Shown here piece after piece: positions 34,587-47,100 of a DNA stretch of 64,000 nucleotides; position 1 is the stretch's first letter; the number at the start of each line of letters is the position of its first letter. Origin of the DNA: Protopterus annectens (lineage: Eukaryota; Chordata; Ceratodontiformes; Protopteridae); contig NC_056737.1 of the NCBI RefSeq assembly GCF_019279795.1, positions 1,192,188,965-1,192,252,964 of the forward strand, written 5' to 3'. Below the pieces are notes generated by a model, which was given only the letters and a program-made list of their open reading frames with translations, was not told the origin of the DNA and searched no databases. The position numbers and the translations under genes are program-made.

Positions 34587-34589
34587 ATT
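34587..34589. repeat. target-site duplication ATT (right)
   Basis: ATT followed by 'gttttactgtgtaatgag', which continues the satellite unit broken at 14118-14120. Confidence 0.85.
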
Positions 34590-37160
34590 GTTTTACTGTG
34601 TAATGAGTAAGTTACAGCAACAAGCATTGTTTTACTGTGTAATGAGTAAGTTACAGCAGCAAGCATTGTTTTACTCTGTAATGAATAAGTTATAGCAGGA
34701 AGCATTGCTTTACTGTGTAATGAGTAAGTAAGTGCAGCAAGCATTGTTTTACTGTGTAATGAGTAAGTTACATCAGAAAGCATTGTTTTACTGTGTAATC
34801 AGTAAATTACAGCAGCGAGCATTGTTTTACTCTGTAACGAGTAAGCTAAGGCAGCAAGCATTGTTTTACTGTATAATGAATAAGTCAGCACAGCAAGCAT
34901 AGTTTTACTGTGTAATGAGTAAGTTACAGCAATAAGCATTGTTTTACTGTGCAATGAGTAAGATAGTGCAGCAAGCATTGTTTTATAGTGTAATGAGCAA
35001 GTTAATGTAGCAAGCATTGTTTCACTCTGTAATGAGTAAGTTACAGCAACAAGCATTGTTTTACTATGTAATAAGTTAGTGCAGCAAGCATTGTTTTACT
35101 GTGTAATGAGTAAGTTAGTTCAGCAAGCATTTCTTTACTGTGTAATGAGTAATTTACAGAAGCAAGCATTGTTTTACTGTGTAATGAGTAAGTCAGGGCA
35201 GCAAGCATTGTTTCACTGTGTAATGAATAAGTTAGTGCAGCAAGCATTGTTTTACTGTGTAATGAGTAAGTTAGTTCAGCAATCATTTTTTTACTGTGAA
35301 ATGAGAAAGTTAGTACATCAAGCATTGTTTTACTGTGTAATGAGTAAGTTACAGCATCAAGCATTGTTTTACTGTGTAATGAGTAAGTTAGTGCAGCAAG
35401 CACTGTTTTACTGTGCAATGAGTAAGTTAGCACAGCAAGCATTGTTTTACTGTCCATTGAGTAAGTTACAGCAGCAAGCATTGTTTTACTTTGTAATGAG
35501 TAACTTACAGCAGCAAGCATTGTTTTACTGTGTAATGAGTAAGTTAGTGTAGCAAGCATTATTTTACTGTGTAATGAGTAAGTTAGTGCAGCAAGCATTG
35601 TTTTACTGTGTAATGAGTAAATTATTGCAGCAAGTATTGTTTTACTGTGTAATGAGTAAGTTGGTGTAACAAGTATTATTTTACTGTGTAATGAGTAAGT
35701 TAGTGCAGCAAGCATTGTTTTACTCTGTAATGAGTAAGTTACAGCAGCAAGCATTGTTTTACTGTGTATTGAGTAAGTTAGTGCACCCAGCATTGTTTTA
35801 CTGTGTACTGAGTAAGTTAGTGCAGCAAGCACTGTTTTACTGTGTAATGAGCAAGTTAGTGTAGCAAGCATTGTTTTACTGTGTAATGAGTAAGTTAGTA
35901 CAGCAAGCATTGTTCTACTGTGTATTTAGTAAGTTATAGCAGCAAACATTGTTTTACTGTCTAATGAGTAAGTTAGTGCAGCAAGCATTCTTTTGCTCTG
36001 TAATGAGTAAGTTACAGCAGCAAGCATTGTTTTACTGTGTAATGAGTAAGTTAGTTCATCAAACATTGTTTTACTCTGTAATGAGTAAGTTACAGCAGCA
36101 AAGATAGTTTTACTGTGTAATGAGTAAGTTAGTGCAGCAAGCATTGTTTTAATGTGTAAAGAGCAAGTTAGTGTAGCGAGCATTGTTTTACTCTGTAATG
36201 AGTAAGTTACAGCAGCAAGCATTGTTTTACTGTGTAATGAGTAAGTTTGTTCACCAAGCATTGTTTTACTGTGTAATGAGTAAGTTAGTTCAGTAAGCAT
36301 TGATTTACTCTGTAATGAGTAAGTTACAGCAGCAAGCATTGTTTTACTGTGTATTGAGTAAGTTACAGGAGCAAGCAATGTTTTACTGTGTAATGAGTAA
36401 GTTAGTACAGCAAGCATTGTTCTTCTGTGTATTTAGTAAGTTATAGCAGCAAACATTGTGTTACTGTCTAATGAGTAAGTTAGTGCAGCAAGCATTCTTT
36501 TGCTCTGTAATGAGTAAGTTACAGCAGCAAGCATTGTTTTACTGTGTAATGAGTAAGTTAGTTCATCAAACATTGTTTTACTGTGTAATGAGTAAGTTAC
36601 AGCATCAAGCATTGTTTTACTGTGTAATGAGTAAGTTAGTGCAGCAAGCACTGTTCTACTGTCTAATGAGTAAGTTAGCATAGCAAGCATTGTTTTTCTT
36701 TGCATTGAGTATGTTACAGCACAAGCATTGTTTTACTGTGTAAGAGTAAGTTACAGCAGCAAGCATTGTTTTACTGTGTAATGAGTAAGTTAGTGTAGCA
36801 AGCATTGTTTTACTGTGTAATGAGTAAGTTAGTGCAGCAAGCATTGTTTTACTCAATAATGAGTAAGTTACAGTAGCAAGCACTGTTTTACGGTGTAATG
36901 AGCAAGTTGGTGTAACAAGTATTGTTTTACTGTGTAATGAGTAAGTTAGTGCAGCAAGCATTGTTTTACTCTGTAATGAGTAAGTTACAGCAGCAAGCAT
37001 TGTTTTACTGTGTGTTGAGTAACTTAGTGTACCCAGCATTGTTTTACTGTGTAATGAGTAAGTTAGTGCAGCAAGCACTGTTTTACTGTGTAAAGATAAA
37101 GTTAGTGTAGCAAGTATTGTTTTACTGTGTAATGAGTAAGTTAGTACAGTAGTTTCTGTG
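34590..37160. repeat. 39-bp satellite, right block (~66 copies)
   Basis: Same unit as 13511-14117. Larger duplications are visible: the distinctive 'gtgtatttagtaagttatag' ... 'caagcattcttttgctctg' block occurs at about 35920 and again at about 36427, 507 bp (13 units) apart, and an 'aagttggtgtaacaagtatt' unit recurs at about 35658 and 36903. The array loses register near 37150 ('gtttctgtgaagatgttatt') before the assembly gap. Confidence 0.95.
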
Positions 37161-37207
37161 AAGATGTTATTGTAATGTTATTGTACAATCAGTGTTTATG
37201 AGCAATG

Positions 37208-37707
37208 NNNNNNNNNNNNNNNNNNNNNNNNNNNNNNNNNNNNNNNNNNNNNNNNNNNNNNNNNNNNNNNNNNNNNNNNNNNNNNNNNNNNNNNNNNNNN
37301 NNNNNNNNNNNNNNNNNNNNNNNNNNNNNNNNNNNNNNNNNNNNNNNNNNNNNNNNNNNNNNNNNNNNNNNNNNNNNNNNNNNNNNNNNNNNNNNNNNNN
37401 NNNNNNNNNNNNNNNNNNNNNNNNNNNNNNNNNNNNNNNNNNNNNNNNNNNNNNNNNNNNNNNNNNNNNNNNNNNNNNNNNNNNNNNNNNNNNNNNNNNN
37501 NNNNNNNNNNNNNNNNNNNNNNNNNNNNNNNNNNNNNNNNNNNNNNNNNNNNNNNNNNNNNNNNNNNNNNNNNNNNNNNNNNNNNNNNNNNNNNNNNNNN
37601 NNNNNNNNNNNNNNNNNNNNNNNNNNNNNNNNNNNNNNNNNNNNNNNNNNNNNNNNNNNNNNNNNNNNNNNNNNNNNNNNNNNNNNNNNNNNNNNNNNNN
37701 NNNNNNN
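37208..37707. other. assembly gap (500 N)
   Basis: Exactly 500 N between the 39-bp satellite and the 61-bp satellite; true size unknown. Confidence 0.98.
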
Positions 37708-40700
37708 TCACAGTACTCCCTTCATTTCATTTCCAATCCCACTCCCTTTTTCCTTTCTCATAACTCACCCTAGTGAGTCCCTTCATTTCATTTCAACTCC
37801 CTCTCTTTTTTCCTTTCTCATAACTCACCCTAATGACTCCCTTCATGTCATTTCCACTCCTTCTCCCTGTTTCCTTACTCATAACTCACCATTGTGACTC
37901 CATTTCATTTCCACTCCCTCTCCCTTTTTCCTTTTCATAACTCACCCTAGTGACTACCTTAATTTCTTTCCCACTCTATCTCCCTTTTTCCTTTCTCATA
38001 ACTCATCCTAGTGACTCCCATCATTTCATTCCAATTCCCCCTCTCTTTTTCCTTTCTTATGTCTCAACTTAGTTACTCCCTTCAATTCGTTTCCACTCTC
38101 TCTCCATTTCTCCTTTCGCATAACACACCATAGTGACTCCCTTCATTTCATTTCCACTCCCTCTCCTTTTTTCCTTTCTTATAACTCACCCTAATGACTC
38201 CCTTCATTTCATTTCCTTCCCTCTCCTTTTTCTTTTCTCATAATTCACTCTATTTACACCCTTCATTTCATTTCCACTCACTCTCCCATTTCTGTTTCTC
38301 CTAACTCATGCTAGTGACTCCCTTCATTTCATTTCCACACCCTCTCCATTTTTCCTTTCTCATAACTCACCCTAGTGACTCCCCAAAGATCATTTCCACT
38401 CCCTCTCCCTTTTTCTTTCTCATATCTCAACCTAGTGAGTCCCTTCATTTCATATCCATTCCCTTTCCCTTTTTCCTTACTCATAACTCAGCCTAGTGAC
38501 GCCCTTCATTTCATTTCCACTCTATCTCCCTTTTCTCCTTTCTCAAAACTCACCCTAGTCACTCCATTCATTTCATTTCCACTCCCTCTCCCTTTCTCCT
38601 TTTGCATAACTCACCCTAGTGACTCCCTTCATTTCATTTCTACTCCCTCTCCCTTTTTCCTTTCCATAACTCACCCTAGTGACTCCCTTCATTTCATTTC
38701 CACTCCCTCTCCCTTTCTTCTTTCTCATAACTCACCCTAGTGGCAACCTTTATTTCATTCCCCCTCCTTCACCCTTTGCCCTATATGATAAATCACTTTA
38801 GTGACGCCCTTCATGCCATTTCCACTTCTTTCCCCTTTTTTCTCAGCCTAGTGATTCCCTTCATTTCATTTCCACTCCCTCTCCTTTTTCCATTCTCATA
38901 ACTCACCCTAATGACTCCCTTCATTTCATTTCCACTTCCTCTCCTTTTCCTTTCTCATAACTCACCCTAGTGACTCCCTTCCATTCATTTCCACTCTTTC
39001 CCTCCCTTTGTCCTTTCTCATAACTCACCCTAGTGACTACCTTCATTTCATTCCCACTCCCTCTCCATTTTTCCTTTCAAATAGCTCACCCTAATGACTC
39101 CCATAATTTCATTCCCATTCCCTCTCCCTTTTTCCTTTATCATGACTCACCCTAGTGACTCCCTTCATTTCTTTTCCACTCCCTCTCCAATTTTCCTTTC
39201 TCATAACTCACCCTAGTGATAACCTTCATTTCATTCCCACTCCTTCACCCTTTTTCCTTTATCATAACTCAACCTAATGACTACCTTCATTTCATTTCCA
39301 CTAGCTCTCCCTTTTTCCTTTCTCATAACTCGCCCTAGTGACTCTCTTCATTTCATTCCCACTCCCTCTCTCTTTCTTCTTTCTCATAACTCACCCTAGT
39401 GATAACCTTCATTTCATTCCCACTCCTTTACCCTTTTCCCTTCATCATAAATCACTTTAGTGACTCCCTTTATGTCATTTCCAGTTCTTCCCCCTTTTTT
39501 CCTTTCTCATAACTCACTCTAATGACTCCCTTCATTTCATTTCCACTTCCTCTCCCTTTCCTTTCTCATAACTCACCCTAGTGACTCCATTCATTTCATT
39601 CCCACTCCCTCTTCCTTTTTTCTTTCTCATAACTCACCCTAGTGACTCCCATCATTTCATTTCAACTCCCTCTCCCTTTTTCCTTTCTCATAACTTACCC
39701 TAGTGACTCCCTTCATTACCAATCCTTCTCCCTTTTTCCTTTCTCATAACTCACCATAGTGACTCCTTTCATTTCATTTCCACTACTTATCCATTTTTCC
39801 TTTCTTATAACTCCCCCTAGTGACCCCATTCATTTCATCCCACCCCTCTCCCATTTTCGTTTCTAATAACTCACCCTACTGACTCCCTTCATTTCATTTC
39901 CAATCCCACTCCCTTTTTCCTTTCTCATAACTCACCCTAGTGAGTCCCTTCATTTCATTTCAACTCCCTCTCTTTTTTCCTTTCTCATAACTCACCCTAA
40001 TGACTCCCTTCATGTCATTTCCACTCCCTCTCCCTTTTTCCTTACTCATAACTCACCATTGTGACTCCATTTCATTTCCACTCCCTCTCCCTTTTTCCTT
40101 TCTCATAACTCACCCTAGTGACTCCCTTCCTTTCATTTCCATTCCCTCTCCCTTTTTTCCTTTCTCATAACCCAGCCTTGTGACTCCCTTCATTTCATTT
40201 CCACTCCCTCTCCCTTTTTCCTTTCTCATAACTCACCCTAGTGACTCCCTTGGTTTCATTTCCACTCCATCTTATTTTTTAATTTCTCATAACTCACCCT
40301 AGTTACTCCCTTCATTTTATTTCCACTCCCTCTCCCTTTTTCCTTTTCATAACTCACCCTAGTGACTACCTTAATTTATTTCCCACTCCATCTCCAATTT
40401 TCATTTCTCATAACTCACCCTAGTGACTCCCTTCATTTCATTTCCACTTTCTCTCATGTTTTCTTTTCTTATAACTCATCCTAGTGACTCCCTTCATTAC
40501 ATTTCCACTCCCTTCCCCTATTTTCCTTTCTCATCACTCACCCTAGTGACTCCCTTCATTTCATTTCCACTCCCTCTCCTGTTTTCCTTTCTCATAACTC
40601 ACCCTAGTGACACCCATCATTTCATTTCCACTCCCTCTCCTTTTTCCTTTCTTATAACTCACCCTAATGACTCCCTTCATTTAATTTCCACTCCCTCTCC

Positions 40701-43700
40701 TTTTTCTTTTCTCATAATTCACTCTATTTACACCCTTCATTTCATTTCCACTAACTCTCCCATTTCTCTTTCTCCTAACTTACGCTAGTGACTCCCTTCA
40801 TGTCATTTCCACTCCCTCTCCCTTTTTCCTTTCTCATAACTCACCCTAGTGACTTCCTTCATTTAATTTCCACTCCCTCTCCTGTTTTCCTTTCTCATAA
40901 CTCACCCTAGTGACTCCCTTCATTCCATTTCTACCCCCTCTCCTTTTTCTTTTCTCATAATTCACTCTATTTACACCCTTCATTTCATTTCCACTAACTC
41001 TCCCATTTCTCTTTCTCCTAACTTACGCTAGTGACTCCCTTCATTTCATTTCCACTTCCTCTCCAGTTTTCCTTTCTCATAACTCACCCTAGTGACTCCC
41101 TTCATTTCATTTCTACTCACTCTGTTTTTCCTTTCTCATAACTCAGCCAAGTGACTCCCTTCATTTTCTTCCCATTCCCTCACCCTTTCTTTCTCATAAC
41201 TCATACTAGTGACTGCCTTCATTTCATTTCAATTCTCTTTCCCTTTTTCCTTTTAAATAACACCCTACTGACTCCCCTCATTTCATTTCCACTCCCTCTC
41301 CCATTTTCCTTTCTCCGAACTCACCCTAGTGACTTCCTTCATTTCATTTCCACTCCCTCTCCTTTTTCTTTTCTCATAATTCACTCTATTTACTCCCTTC
41401 ATTTCATTTCCACTCACTCTCCCATTTCTCTGTCTCCTAACTCACGCTAGTGACTCCCTTCATTTCATTTCCCCTCCCTCTCCCTTTTTCCTTTCTCATA
41501 ACTCACCCTGACTTCCTTCATTTCAGTTCCACTCCCTCTCCTTTTTCTTTTCTCATAATTCACTCTATTTACTCCCTTCATTTCATTTCCACTCACTCTC
41601 CCATTTCTCTGTCTCCTAACTCACGCTATTGACTCCCTTCATTTAATTTCCCCTCCCTCTCCCTTCTTCCTTTCTCATAACTCACCCTAGTGACTTCCTT
41701 CCTTTAATTTCCACTCCCTCTCGCATTCTCTTTTCTCATAACTCACCTTAGTGACTCCCTTCATTTCATTCCTACTCCCCCTCTCTTTTTCTTTTCTCAT
41801 AAATCACCCTAGTGACTCCCTTCATTTCATTTACACTCCCTCTCCTTTTTTTCCTTTCTCATAACTCACCCTAGTGAGTCCCTTCATTTTATTTCCACTC
41901 CCTCTCCCATTTTCTTTTCTTTAACTCACCCTACTGGTTTCCTTCATTTAATTTCCATTCCCTCTCTTTTTCCTTTCTCATAACTCACCCTAGTGACTCC
42001 ATTTCCACTCCTTCTCCCTTTTTCCTTTCTCATAACTCACCCTAGTGACTCCTTTCATTTAATTTCCACTCCTTCTCCATTTTTCCTTTCTCATAACGCA
42101 CCTTAGTGACTCCATTCATTTCATTCCTACCCCCTCTCCCATTTTCATTTCTAATAACTCACCCTAGTGACTCTCATCATTTCATTCCAATTCCCCCTCC
42201 CTTTTTCCTTTCTCATGTCTCAACTTAGTTACTCCCTTCATTTCATTTCCACTCTCTCTCCATTTCTCCTTTCACATAACGCACCATAGTGACTCCCTTC
42301 ATTTCATTTCCACTCATTCTCCTTTTTCATTTCTCAAAACTCACCCTACTGACTCCTTTCATTTCCTTCCAACTCCCTCTCCCTTTCTCTTTTCTCATAA
42401 CTCAGCCTAGTGACTCCATTCACTTCATTTCCACTCCCTCTCCCTTTTTCCTGTCTCATAACCCAGCCTAGTGACTCCCTTCATTTCATTTCCACTCTCT
42501 CTCCTTTTTCCCTTCTCATAACTCACCCTAGTGACTCCCTTCATTTCGTTTCCACTCCTGCTCCCTTTTCCCTTTCTCATAACTCAGCCTAGTGACTCCC
42601 TTCATTTTATTTCTACTCCCTCTCCCTTTTTCCTTTCCAAAATTGACCCTAGTGACTCCCTTCATTTCATTTCCACTCTGTCTCCCTTTTCCTTTCTCAT
42701 AACACATCCTAGTGACTCCCTTCATTTAATTTCCACTCCCTCTCGCTTTCTCTTTTCTCATAACTCACCCTAGTGACTCCCTTTAATTTATTTACACTCC
42801 GTCTCACTTTTCCTTTCTCATAACTCATCCTAGTGACTCCCTTCATTTCATTTCCACTCCCTCTCCAATTTTCCTTTCTCATAACTCACCCTTGTGATTC
42901 CCTTCATTTCATTTCCACTCCCTATCCCTTTTTCCTGTCTCATAACCTAGCCTAGTGACTCCCTTCATTTCATTTCCACTCCCTCTCCTTTTTCCATTCT
43001 CATAACTCACCCTAGTTACTCTCTTCATTTTATTTCCACTCCCTCTCTCTTTCTCTTTTCTCATAACTAACCCCAGTGACTCCCTTCATTTCATTTCCAC
43101 TCCCTCCCACTTTTTTCCTTTCTCATAACTCAGCCTAGTGACTCCCTTCATTTCGTTTCCACTCCTGCTCCCTTTTCCCTTTCTCATAACTCAGCCTAGT
43201 GACTCCCTTCATTTTATTTCTACTCCCTCTCCCTTTTTCCATTCCATAATTGACCCTAGTGACTCCCTTCATTTCATTTCCACTCTGTCTCCCTTTTCCT
43301 TTCTCATAACACATCCTAGTGACTCCCTTCATTTAATTTCCACTCCCTCTCGCTTTCTCTTTTCTCATAACTCACCCTAGTGACTCCCTTTAATTTATTT
43401 ACACTCTGTCTCACTTTTCCTTTCTCATAACTCAGCCTAGTGACTCCCTTCATTTCATTTCCACTCCCTCTCCCTTTTTCCTTTCTCATAACTCACACTA
43501 GTAACTCCCTTCATTTCATTCCCATTCCCTCTCCCTTTTCTTTCTCATGACTCTCCCTAGTGACTCCCTTCATTTCATTTCCACTCCCTCTCCAATTTTC
43601 CTTTCTCATAACTCACCCTTGTGATTCCCTTCATTTCATTTCCACTCCCTCTCCCTTTTTTCCTTTCTCATAACTCAGCCTAGTGAGTCCATTCACTTCA

Positions 43701-43952
43701 TTTCCACTCCCTATCCCTTTTTCCTGTCTCATAACCTAGCCTAGTGACTCCCTTCATTTCATTTCCACTCCCTCTCCTTTTTCCATTCTCATAACTCACC
43801 CTAGTTACTCTCTTCATTTTATTTCCACTCCCTCTCTCTTTCTCTTTTCTCATAACTAACCCCAGTGACTCCCTTCATTTCATTTCCACTCCCTCCCACT
43901 TTTTTCCTTTCTCATAACTCAGCCTAGTGACTCCCTTCATTTCATTTCATAC
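37708..43952. repeat. CT-rich satellite, ~61-bp unit, about 100 copies
   Basis: Unit: 'ctcataactcaccctagtga', 'ctcccttcatttcatttcca', 'ctccctctccctttttcctt' plus one t. The plus strand is strongly pyrimidine-rich. Higher-order copies exist: 37729-37860 recurs at about 39898-40030; 42531-42830 recurs at 43138-43437, 607 bp (10 units) away; a 'cccatttctctttctcctaa' variant recurs five times between 38280 and 41620. Serine/proline/phenylalanine-rich reading frames inside are by-products. The array ends in 'catttcatttcat' at a 20-bp palindrome. Confidence 0.95.
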
Positions 43953-44119
43953 TAAAACATTTTAGTATGCCTGACCAAATCATTACTTTATTGGTAAACA
44001 CTCAAAGTATAAAATTGATAATTTCCTTTAAAAGCTCAAACATATAATTTATTATTATCAGAGGAAAATGTTTAATAGTCACAATAAAACAAAAAAATAC
44101 ATAGTCTAAATAACCTAAG
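43953..44119. other. 5' flank of the L1/Tx1-like LINE
   Basis: AT-rich, starting at the palindrome 'atactaaaacattttagtat' (43949-43968); probably LINE inter-ORF sequence. No ORF1 is seen here. Confidence 0.4.
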
Positions 44120-47100
44120 ATGGATTTAACTTTATTATCTTTAAATACCAATGGCTTAAACAATCCTAGCAAGAGATCAAATCTACTGAAATATTTAAAA
44201 CTGAACAAAGCACAAATTGTTTTCCTACAAGAAGCTCTTTTCAAAACAAATGACAATTACAAATGGAATCCTAAGGAATATATGATATCAGCACAATCCA
44301 CTTATAAGACAAAGACAAAAGGGGTAACAATTGTATGGAAAACGAATGTGATTAACCCAGAAATCATTTATAAGTTTCAAGATAAAGAAGGCCTTATAGC
44401 ACTAGTAATAGTTAAATATAATAACAGAATATGGACTCTAGCCAATCTATAATGGTTCACAGGCATTGGATCAGGAACTGTTAAAACACTTGGATTTCAT
44501 TTCCAATAATTATAGAGGCAACTTAATATTAGGAGGAGATTTTAACTGTATATTTGATATTTCTGAAACTACAAATAAAAGACCACTATGTACATCTGCT
44601 GTATCAAAAGCTTTAAAAAAATGGGTAGAATCATTTCATCTTGTAGATACTTTCAAATTTAAAGAAGATACATCTTTGTTGTTTTCCCATCAAGATCACA
44701 GATTTGGTACCCAAACTAGAACAGATAAAATATTTACTGCCCATGACCTACACCCTAAAATCATTAATTTCTCAATCACTCCCTGCCTCTTTTCAGATCA
44801 CAATTCATTGAATCTAAAACTTCAAATGGGTGCAAACCATTAATCTTTAACTCCAGAATTCCAGCATATATAACTAAAATTAAAGAGTTCAAACCCTGGT
44901 TATTATCTGAATTACAGTTCTTCCTAGATATTAATTACACCACAGAGCTAATTAAAATAATGGCATGGGACTCATTAAAAGCTTAAATATATGGTAAAAC
45001 CCTAATTTGGTATAAAAAATATCAGAGAATGGGATTCTGAATTATTAGATCTACAATCTAAACTTTTGTCAGTAAAAGCTGAAAAAATCTAAATCATTTG
45101 GAGATGAAAAAGAAAGTAGAAGTATTAAACAATAAATACAATGAAATTCTAACACATAAAACTAGTTTAGCTTTACAAAAACTAAAAATTAATATCTCAG
45201 CCATTTCTCCCAAATATCTACATAATTTATCCACAAGAATCAAAATACAATCAAAAGCTAATAACATTAAACGTGTCTTCCATGAAAAGAAAGGTGAAAA
45301 TGTCTCAGATATACGTGATATTCTTGATGCCTATAGAAATCACTATATGGAACATTTCCAAAAAATATATATACATATTGATCAATTAAATCTAGATGAA
45401 AAATGTTCTAATATACAAAAAATACCAGAAAAATTAAAACTAGATCTACAAGCACCCATATCCTACAAAGAAATTGCAGATACAATAAATGAGGGTAAAA
45501 ATAATAAAGTTCAAGGTATAGATTGCATACTTATGGAAATATATAAACTTTTTCCTTCAAAGATACTATCCCTCTTCCATAAAACTCTATTAGAAATTCA
45601 GTCACAAACTTTAAAAACTCCATCTTAGAGATATTTCTTAATCACACCAGTCTTAAAGGAAAACAAATCCCCAAACCTTTGTACCTCATATAAACCTATA
45701 TCATTATTAAATAATGACTATAAGATATTTATAACAATATTAACTAACAAAATGAAAATACCACTATCCAGAACAATAAATAATGATCAAAATGGATTTA
45801 TATATCACAGACACACACATGCCAATATTAAAAGGATATTTTTTTCTTATAGCTTATGTTAATAAAGAAAATAAAGGAACACTCATAATTGGCTTAGATA
45901 TAGAGAAAGCCCTTGATTCCCTAAAGTGGGACTATTTTTTCAAAATTCTGGTGTTATTTGAATTTCCTCCTTCCTTTGTTCATCTACTAAAGAATATTAA
46001 CATTATCCAATACAAAAGAGACATTAGAATAATTATATATTTTATTTGACACATTTTACATGACTTCAGAACTCCATTGCAATAAATCAAAATCAAAATT
46101 TATTTTTAAATAAAAAAAAAAGATTTGCATATGAAGGGGAATCGCATTATAGGGAAACAAGAATCTACCTTAAAATGTCTAGGAATTGAGTCAAGCAAGA
46201 ATAATAATGAATTAGTCTCAAAAAACTACAATAATATCATCAATACAATTAAATTTTTTGTGGAAAAGTGGAACAAAATGATATTAACATTTGAAGATAG
46301 ACTACAGTTAATAAAATGGTTTTACTACCCAAGATTTTATATATAGCTTTGGAAATACTACTGTTATATGAAAGGAATATACTCAAAGAAATAAACTCAT
46401 GCCTAATAAAATGTTTATGGTTTCCCAAAAGAAACAGAATAGCTTTAATAATCATATCAGACCATGGAAACAGGGAGGATTCAACTTTCCTGATATAGAA
46501 ACATATAAAAGCATCAATATCTAAAACAATCTCAGATTGGACAAGTCCAAATTATTCTGCAAATTGAAAAGAATTACTCACTGTAATATCAATAAATTAA
46601 TTTGATTTACAAAAAAAATTTCAAATAGATAAAAACAATTTGCCATGGAACATATTATGTATTAGCATGCAATATAACACAACTAAGCCCACTAAAACTC
46701 GTATGATTAATTATTACATTGACTCATTTAGGAAAATTATTAATGTAAATATAGATTTAAAAATCTGATTTCATATTTTAACACCATTCATAGTTACAAA
46801 GAGCTACCCACATAAAATATACAGAGAAATAATTAATTCCCTGGAACATAAAGGATTTGTTTGTTGGTTTCAATGTATCAAAGAACTAAAAGTTTTGGAT
46901 ATGCAAACAATAGAAAACATGCAAAATTCCACAACAAGACTGGCTAACTATGCAAAGCATTCTGACGTATTCTCAAGATTTATGCAGAATAATTAGTAAT
47001 TCTTCATTTAAAGAAATACATAAACTTACGAAATACCTATATGAATCATATATAATGATTATGACATGGGAAATAGAATTTCAAAATTTTACAAGATATT

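Noticed and set aside
13527..37110. Leu/Tyr/Ser-rich or Gln/Phe/Cys-rich repeat proteins in the 39-bp satellite
   Set aside because: By-products of a stop-free 13-codon unit; open on both strands with no flanking gene structure.
37716..43380. Ser/Pro/Phe-rich proteins in the 61-bp satellite
   Set aside because: The unit is not a multiple of 3, frames drift between copies and there is no gene context.
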